7,348 bases of DNA from positions 1 through 7,348 of the forward strand of contig JBCCBN010000144.1 in NCBI GenBank assembly GCA_039034035.1, written 5' to 3'. The stretch is from UBA5336 sp039034035. GTDB lineage: Bacteria > Pseudomonadota > Alphaproteobacteria > Caulobacterales > Hyphomonadaceae. A program made the position numbers and the translations under genes. A model generated the notes under the pieces. That model was not told where the DNA came from. It made no database searches and saw nothing but the letters and a program-made list of their open reading frames with translations. Each line of letters opens with the position of its first letter. Position 1 is the stretch's first letter. Shown here in pieces: positions 4,917-7,348 of this stretch.

Positions 4917-6107
4917 ATGGCCGACGTCTTTCTCAGCTATTCCCGGCAGGACACCGCCGCGGCCCGCAGGATCAAGGACCGGCTGGTGGGGCTGGGCCTG
5001 TCGGTTTTCTTCGATACAGAGGGTCTCGATAGCGGGGATGTGTTTCCCGACGTACTGGACCGGGAAGTAAAGACCGCCGGCGCCGTTGTCGGCGTGTGGA
5101 GCACCCACGCGCTGAGCCGGCCCTGGGTGAAGATCGAGTGCGATATCGGCCGGGCGCGAGGGGTACTGGTGCCGGTCCAGATCGAGCAGATTGCGGAGCT
5201 CGACAAGCCCGCAGCGTTCTGGAACGTGCAGTTCGACGATCTCAGCGACTATGACGGCGACCCCGGCCATGCCGGTTGGCGGAAGTTCGTCCGCTCGCTG
5301 TCGCGCACGCTGAACCGGCCGGCCCTGCTGGAGGCGGCGGGCATCGTAGGAGCCTCGCCGGGAACCGCTGGGTCACCCCCGCCGCCTGCGCCGCCGCGAC
5401 AGCCAGCCGCGCCGGAAAGCCAGCCGGGCGTTACGCCCGAAGCCGTCGCGCTGTGGAACAGCGATATGAAGTACACGGAGAATGTCGCCGCCTTGCGGCG
5501 CTTCATGGGCATGGACGGGGTGCACCACACACCCTTGGAGCACCGTGTGCGCGAGCGCATTGAGCGGCTGGAGGCGAAAGAAGCAAGGCGGAATCGCCGG
5601 CGCGGGAGCAACCAATCTGGCACGTCCGGGCAGCAGACGCAGGAAACCTCCCCCTTTGACCGGCGCTTGCCGCCGACCCGTCTGCCCCGGGTGGCAGCGC
5701 TCATCATCGTCGCCATCGCGGCGAACCTGGGGGTGACCCTGATCTGGCTCCTCTCGGCGCCGACCCTGTTTGAGGGGATCTCGAGCCGGGGCTTGTCCAT
5801 GGCGCAGATGAGCGTTGTGATTACCGCGGCGAGCAGTCTGAACGGGCTCATCTTCACGACAATCGGCGCGGTGGCGGGCGTTTGGCTGCACATGCGCCCA
5901 GGCATGGCCTGGGCGTCAGCCCTGTCGATTGGCGGCCTGGCCGTGCTGGTCCTGGCTGGCTTTCTGTTTCTGGGTTTCTCCTCCGGGCAGGGGCTCACGC
6001 TGGCCAACGCGCTGACGAGCTTTGTCGCCAGTCTCGTGAACATTGCCGTGGTCACGGGTGTGGCTGGACTGATCGCCAATGCGCTGTTCCGGCGGATGGC
6101 GTCCTGA
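4917..6107 (+). CDS. TIR domain protein with four-helix membrane tail (396 aa)
   Basis: Residues 1-135 form a prokaryotic TIR domain: strand A and box 1 at VFLSYSRQD (4-12), an amphipathic helix, strand B VFFDTEGLDSGD (30-41) with the BB-loop region, strand C GAVVGVWS (55-62), and W70-VKI-E74. E74 is at the place of the catalytic glutamate of NAD-cleaving TIR domains. A Pro-rich linker (about 143-173) follows. Residues 174-215 (EAVALWNSDMKYTENVAALRRF) resemble the WxxI/M...F repeat-like segment that often follows TIR or caspase domains in alphaproteobacteria. A basic stretch (219-230, KEARRNRRRG) precedes four hydrophobic segments at about 257-280, 300-324, 333-355 and 366-390. The protein would be tethered in the inner membrane with the TIR domain in the cytoplasm. 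The ATG at 4917 is chosen because MADVFLSYS is the natural TIR start. Defence or NAD-depletion effector activity is inference; a signalling role is also possible. Confidence 0.9.
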   Translation: MADVFLSYSRQDTAAARRIKDRLVGLGLSVFFDTEGLDSGDVFPDVLDREVKTAGAVVGVWSTHALSRPWVKIECDIGRARGVLVPVQIEQIAELDKPAAFWNVQFDDLSDYDGDPGHAGWRKFVRSLSRTLNRPALLEAAGIVGASPGTAGSPPPPAPPRQPAAPESQPGVTPEAVALWNSDMKYTENVAALRRFMGMDGVHHTPLEHRVRERIERLEAKEARRNRRRGSNQSGTSGQQTQETSPFDRRLPPTRLPRVAALIIVAIAANLGVTLIWLLSAPTLFEGISSRGLSMAQMSVVITAASSLNGLIFTTIGAVAGVWLHMRPGMAWASALSIGGLAVLVLAGFLFLGFSSGQGLTLANALTSFVASLVNIAVVTGVAGLIANALFRRMAS

Positions 6108-6140
6108 GCGACGGCAACCGCAGCCCCTCCCCCTCGGTCA

Positions 6141-6172
6141 CGGCTTGCACTCCCCACAAGCCGGTCTAATGT
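6141..6172 (+). promoter_or_regulatory. Dyad overlapping a weak promoter-like pair before the MoxR gene
   Basis: CGGCTTG (6141-6147) and CAAGCCG (6157-6163) are perfect 7-base arms around a 9-base centre. TTGCAC (6145-6150) and TAATGT (6167-6172), 16 bases apart, could be -35 and -10 elements of a promoter for the gene at 6213; the dyad would then cover the -35 and spacer. Without a T-run it is a poor terminator for the TIR gene. Confidence 0.3.
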
Positions 6173-6212
6173 CACGCCGGTTGAGCTGACGGGTAGAGAC
6201 GGAGAACACACC

Positions 6213-7088
6213 ATGCGCTTTGAAGGCACCAAGGATTACGTGGCGACCGATGATTTGCGCGTGGCCGTCAACGCAGCGATTGCGCTGGAGCGGCCCCTGC
6301 TGGTGAAGGGCGAGCCCGGGACGGGCAAGACGGTGCTGGCGGTGGAAGTGGCCAAGGCGCTGGGCGTGCCGCTGATCGAATGGCACATCAAGTCGACCAC
6401 CAAGGCGCAGCAGGGCCTCTATGAATACGACGCGGTGAGCCGCCTGCGCGATGGCCAGATGGGCGATGAACGCGCCAATGACATTGCGAACTACATCAAG
6501 AAGGGCAAGCTGTGGGAGGCGTTCGAGTCCGGTGAGCGGCCCATCCTGCTGATCGACGAGATCGACAAGGCCGATATCGAGTTTCCGAACGACCTTCTCC
6601 AGGAACTCGACCGGATGGAGTTCTATGTCTACGAGCTCGACAAGACGGTGAAGGCTGTGCAGCGGCCGATCGTGATCATCACATCGAACAATGAAAAGGA
6701 ACTGCCGGATGCGTTCCTGCGCCGGTGTTTCTTCCACTTCATCAAGTTCCCCGATGAGCAGGTGATGCGGGACATTGTCGAGGTCCATTATCCCGGCGTG
6801 AAGCAGAAGCTGGTGAAGGAGGCGATGACGACCTTCTATGCCATGCGCGAAGTGCCGGGGATGAAGAAGAAGCCATCGACGTCGGAACTGCTCGACTGGC
6901 TGAAGCTGCTGATGAACGAGGATATCGACCTGGAAACCATCCGGGAGACCGATCCGGAGCGGCTGACCCCGCCGCTCCACGGCGCTCTGCTGAAGAATGA
7001 GCAGGATGTGGCCTTGTTCGAGCGGCTGGCCTTTCTGAGCCGGCGGCAGGGCGAAGGCGGCGGCGGCCGGCGCGGGCCGGCTGGGTAG
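6213..7088 (+). CDS. MoxR family AAA+ ATPase
   Basis: The 291-residue protein is a single AAA+ module of the MoxR/CoxD type. Walker A is GEPGTGKT (33-40, K39). Walker B is ILLIDEID (111-118, D115 and E116). Sensor 1 lies at IVIITSNNEKELPDAF (153-168), with arginine-finger candidates R170-R171. The MoxR-like segment WHIKSTTKAQQGLYEYDAV (57-75) follows Walker A. The C-terminal helical lid (about 178-275) ends in a Gly/Arg tail. These ATPases act as chaperones, often inserting metal or maturing complexes together with a VWA-domain protein encoded next door. The start is supported by GGAG (6201-6204), 8 bases upstream. It follows the TIR gene after 105 bases. The partial gene downstream does not look like a VWA protein. 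Confidence 0.93.
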   Translation: MRFEGTKDYVATDDLRVAVNAAIALERPLLVKGEPGTGKTVLAVEVAKALGVPLIEWHIKSTTKAQQGLYEYDAVSRLRDGQMGDERANDIANYIKKGKLWEAFESGERPILLIDEIDKADIEFPNDLLQELDRMEFYVYELDKTVKAVQRPIVIITSNNEKELPDAFLRRCFFHFIKFPDEQVMRDIVEVHYPGVKQKLVKEAMTTFYAMREVPGMKKKPSTSELLDWLKLLMNEDIDLETIRETDPERLTPPLHGALLKNEQDVALFERLAFLSRRQGEGGGGRRGPAG

Positions 7089-7110
7089 GTTTTGGTGTTC
7101 GGGTGGGGGC

Positions 7111-7145
7111 GCGGCAACGCCGCTAAACAATCGGTGTCGGCCGAC
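7111..7145. repeat. Two small palindromes between the MoxR gene and the last ORF
   Basis: GCGGC-AAC-GCCGC (7111-7123) is a 5-base stem with a 3-base loop. GTCGGCCGAC (7136-7145) is a perfect 10-base palindrome ending 6 bases before the ATG at 7152. Neither is followed by a T-run. The second could be an operator or could occlude translation initiation. Confidence 0.3.
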
Positions 7146-7151
7146 CGGGAA

Positions 7152-7348
7152 ATGACATCCCGCGATCTTTCCGATCGCCGCCCGACCTACGTGATGGACA
7201 CGCCGTGCCTCACACGAAACTACGTCATCCGTTATGGGGAGTTCTTCGATGTGACAAGGTCGGAGACGACCGATGAGGGACTTTTGCGGACCAACATGCT
7301 GTTGAAGATCATCAACACGTACATCGCGAAAATCAATGAAATGACCAC
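7152..7348 (+). CDS. Unrecognised protein, partial (C-terminus outside window)
   Basis: The frame is open from just after the MoxR stop to the right edge; from the ATG at 7152 it gives 65 complete residues. The visible part includes RPTYVMDTPCLTRNYVIRYG and ends with a helix-like LLRTNMLLKIINTYIAKINE. I do not recognise the family; in particular there is no VWA-type (CoxE) sequence. No good SD is seen (only CGGGAA directly before the ATG). GTG at 7134 or GTG/TTG codons just after the MoxR stop are alternative starts. Codons are visibly less GC-biased than in the neighbouring genes (AAA, AAC, AAT, ACA), hinting at a different history. The minus strand of this stretch lacks an equally good frame. 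Confidence 0.5.
   Translation, partial: MTSRDLSDRRPTYVMDTPCLTRNYVIRYGEFFDVTRSETTDEGLLRTNMLLKIINTYIAKINEMT

Noticed and set aside
6141..6163. Terminator for the TIR gene
   Set aside because: The 7-base stem is not followed by a T-run; an operator-like dyad is the better reading.
5249..6232. Minus-strand open frame of 327 codons opposite the TIR gene
   Set aside because: It is a composition-driven shadow; the plus-strand TIR and membrane segments are clearly the coding strand.
6138..7130. Minus-strand open frame of 330 codons opposite the MoxR gene
   Set aside because: It is His/Leu/Gln-rich shadow sequence; the opposite strand carries intact Walker A, Walker B and sensor motifs.
1..7348. 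CRISPR array, tRNA, rRNA or insertion sequence
   Set aside because: No regularly spaced repeats, no cloverleaf-like segment and no transposase-like protein or flanking terminal repeats were seen.

Overview
The window looks like chromosomal DNA of a high-GC alphaproteobacterium, most likely from the Caulobacterales/Maricaulales/Hyphomonadales side of the class. The evidence is an unmistakable FlbT (an alphaproteobacterial flagellin regulator), a DksA with the single-cysteine zinc-finger remnant typical of alphaproteobacteria, a near-consensus CtrA box, and GANTC (CcrM-type) sites that are rare overall but concentrated in the two flagellum-linked intergenic regions. I see no rRNA, tRNA, CRISPR array, insertion sequence or transposase.

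Layout from left to right. (1) 1-950, minus: a long open frame that leaves the window on the left and encodes a FliM-like flagellar switch protein with a proline-rich N-terminus. (2) 951-1287: a non-coding region with a CtrA-box-like site, two GANTC sites and two inverted repeats. (3) 1288-1704, minus: dksA. (4) 1705-2106: a divergent intergenic region with a plausible dksA promoter, a strong intrinsic-terminator-like hairpin pointing the other way with no gene in front of it, and further small hairpins. (5) 2107-3417, plus: an unrecognised secreted or membrane-anchored protein. (6) 3420-4765, minus: a compact run flbT - small unknown ORF - marC, with overlapping or nearly abutting genes. (7) 4766-4916: a divergent intergenic region with an AT-rich island (three TTAA half sites, one GANTC), a perfect dyad, and an inverted repeat that could mask the ribosome binding site of the next gene. 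(8) 4917-6107, plus: a TIR-domain protein with a four-helix membrane tail. (9) 6213-7088, plus: a MoxR-type AAA+ ATPase. (10) 7152-7348, plus: the start of an unrecognised gene that leaves the window on the right.

How it fits together: the left two thirds read as flagellar and stress-response regulation (FliM-like switch part, DksA, FlbT) under possible cell-cycle control by CtrA and CcrM. The right third holds the less ordinary content: a membrane-tethered TIR protein, a candidate NAD-hydrolase effector, followed by a MoxR ATPase without its usual VWA-domain partner directly downstream. Whether the TIR and MoxR genes form one system cannot be decided here; each has its own start signals and a 105-base gap lies between them. 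All functional statements rest on motif reading by eye, without database searches.
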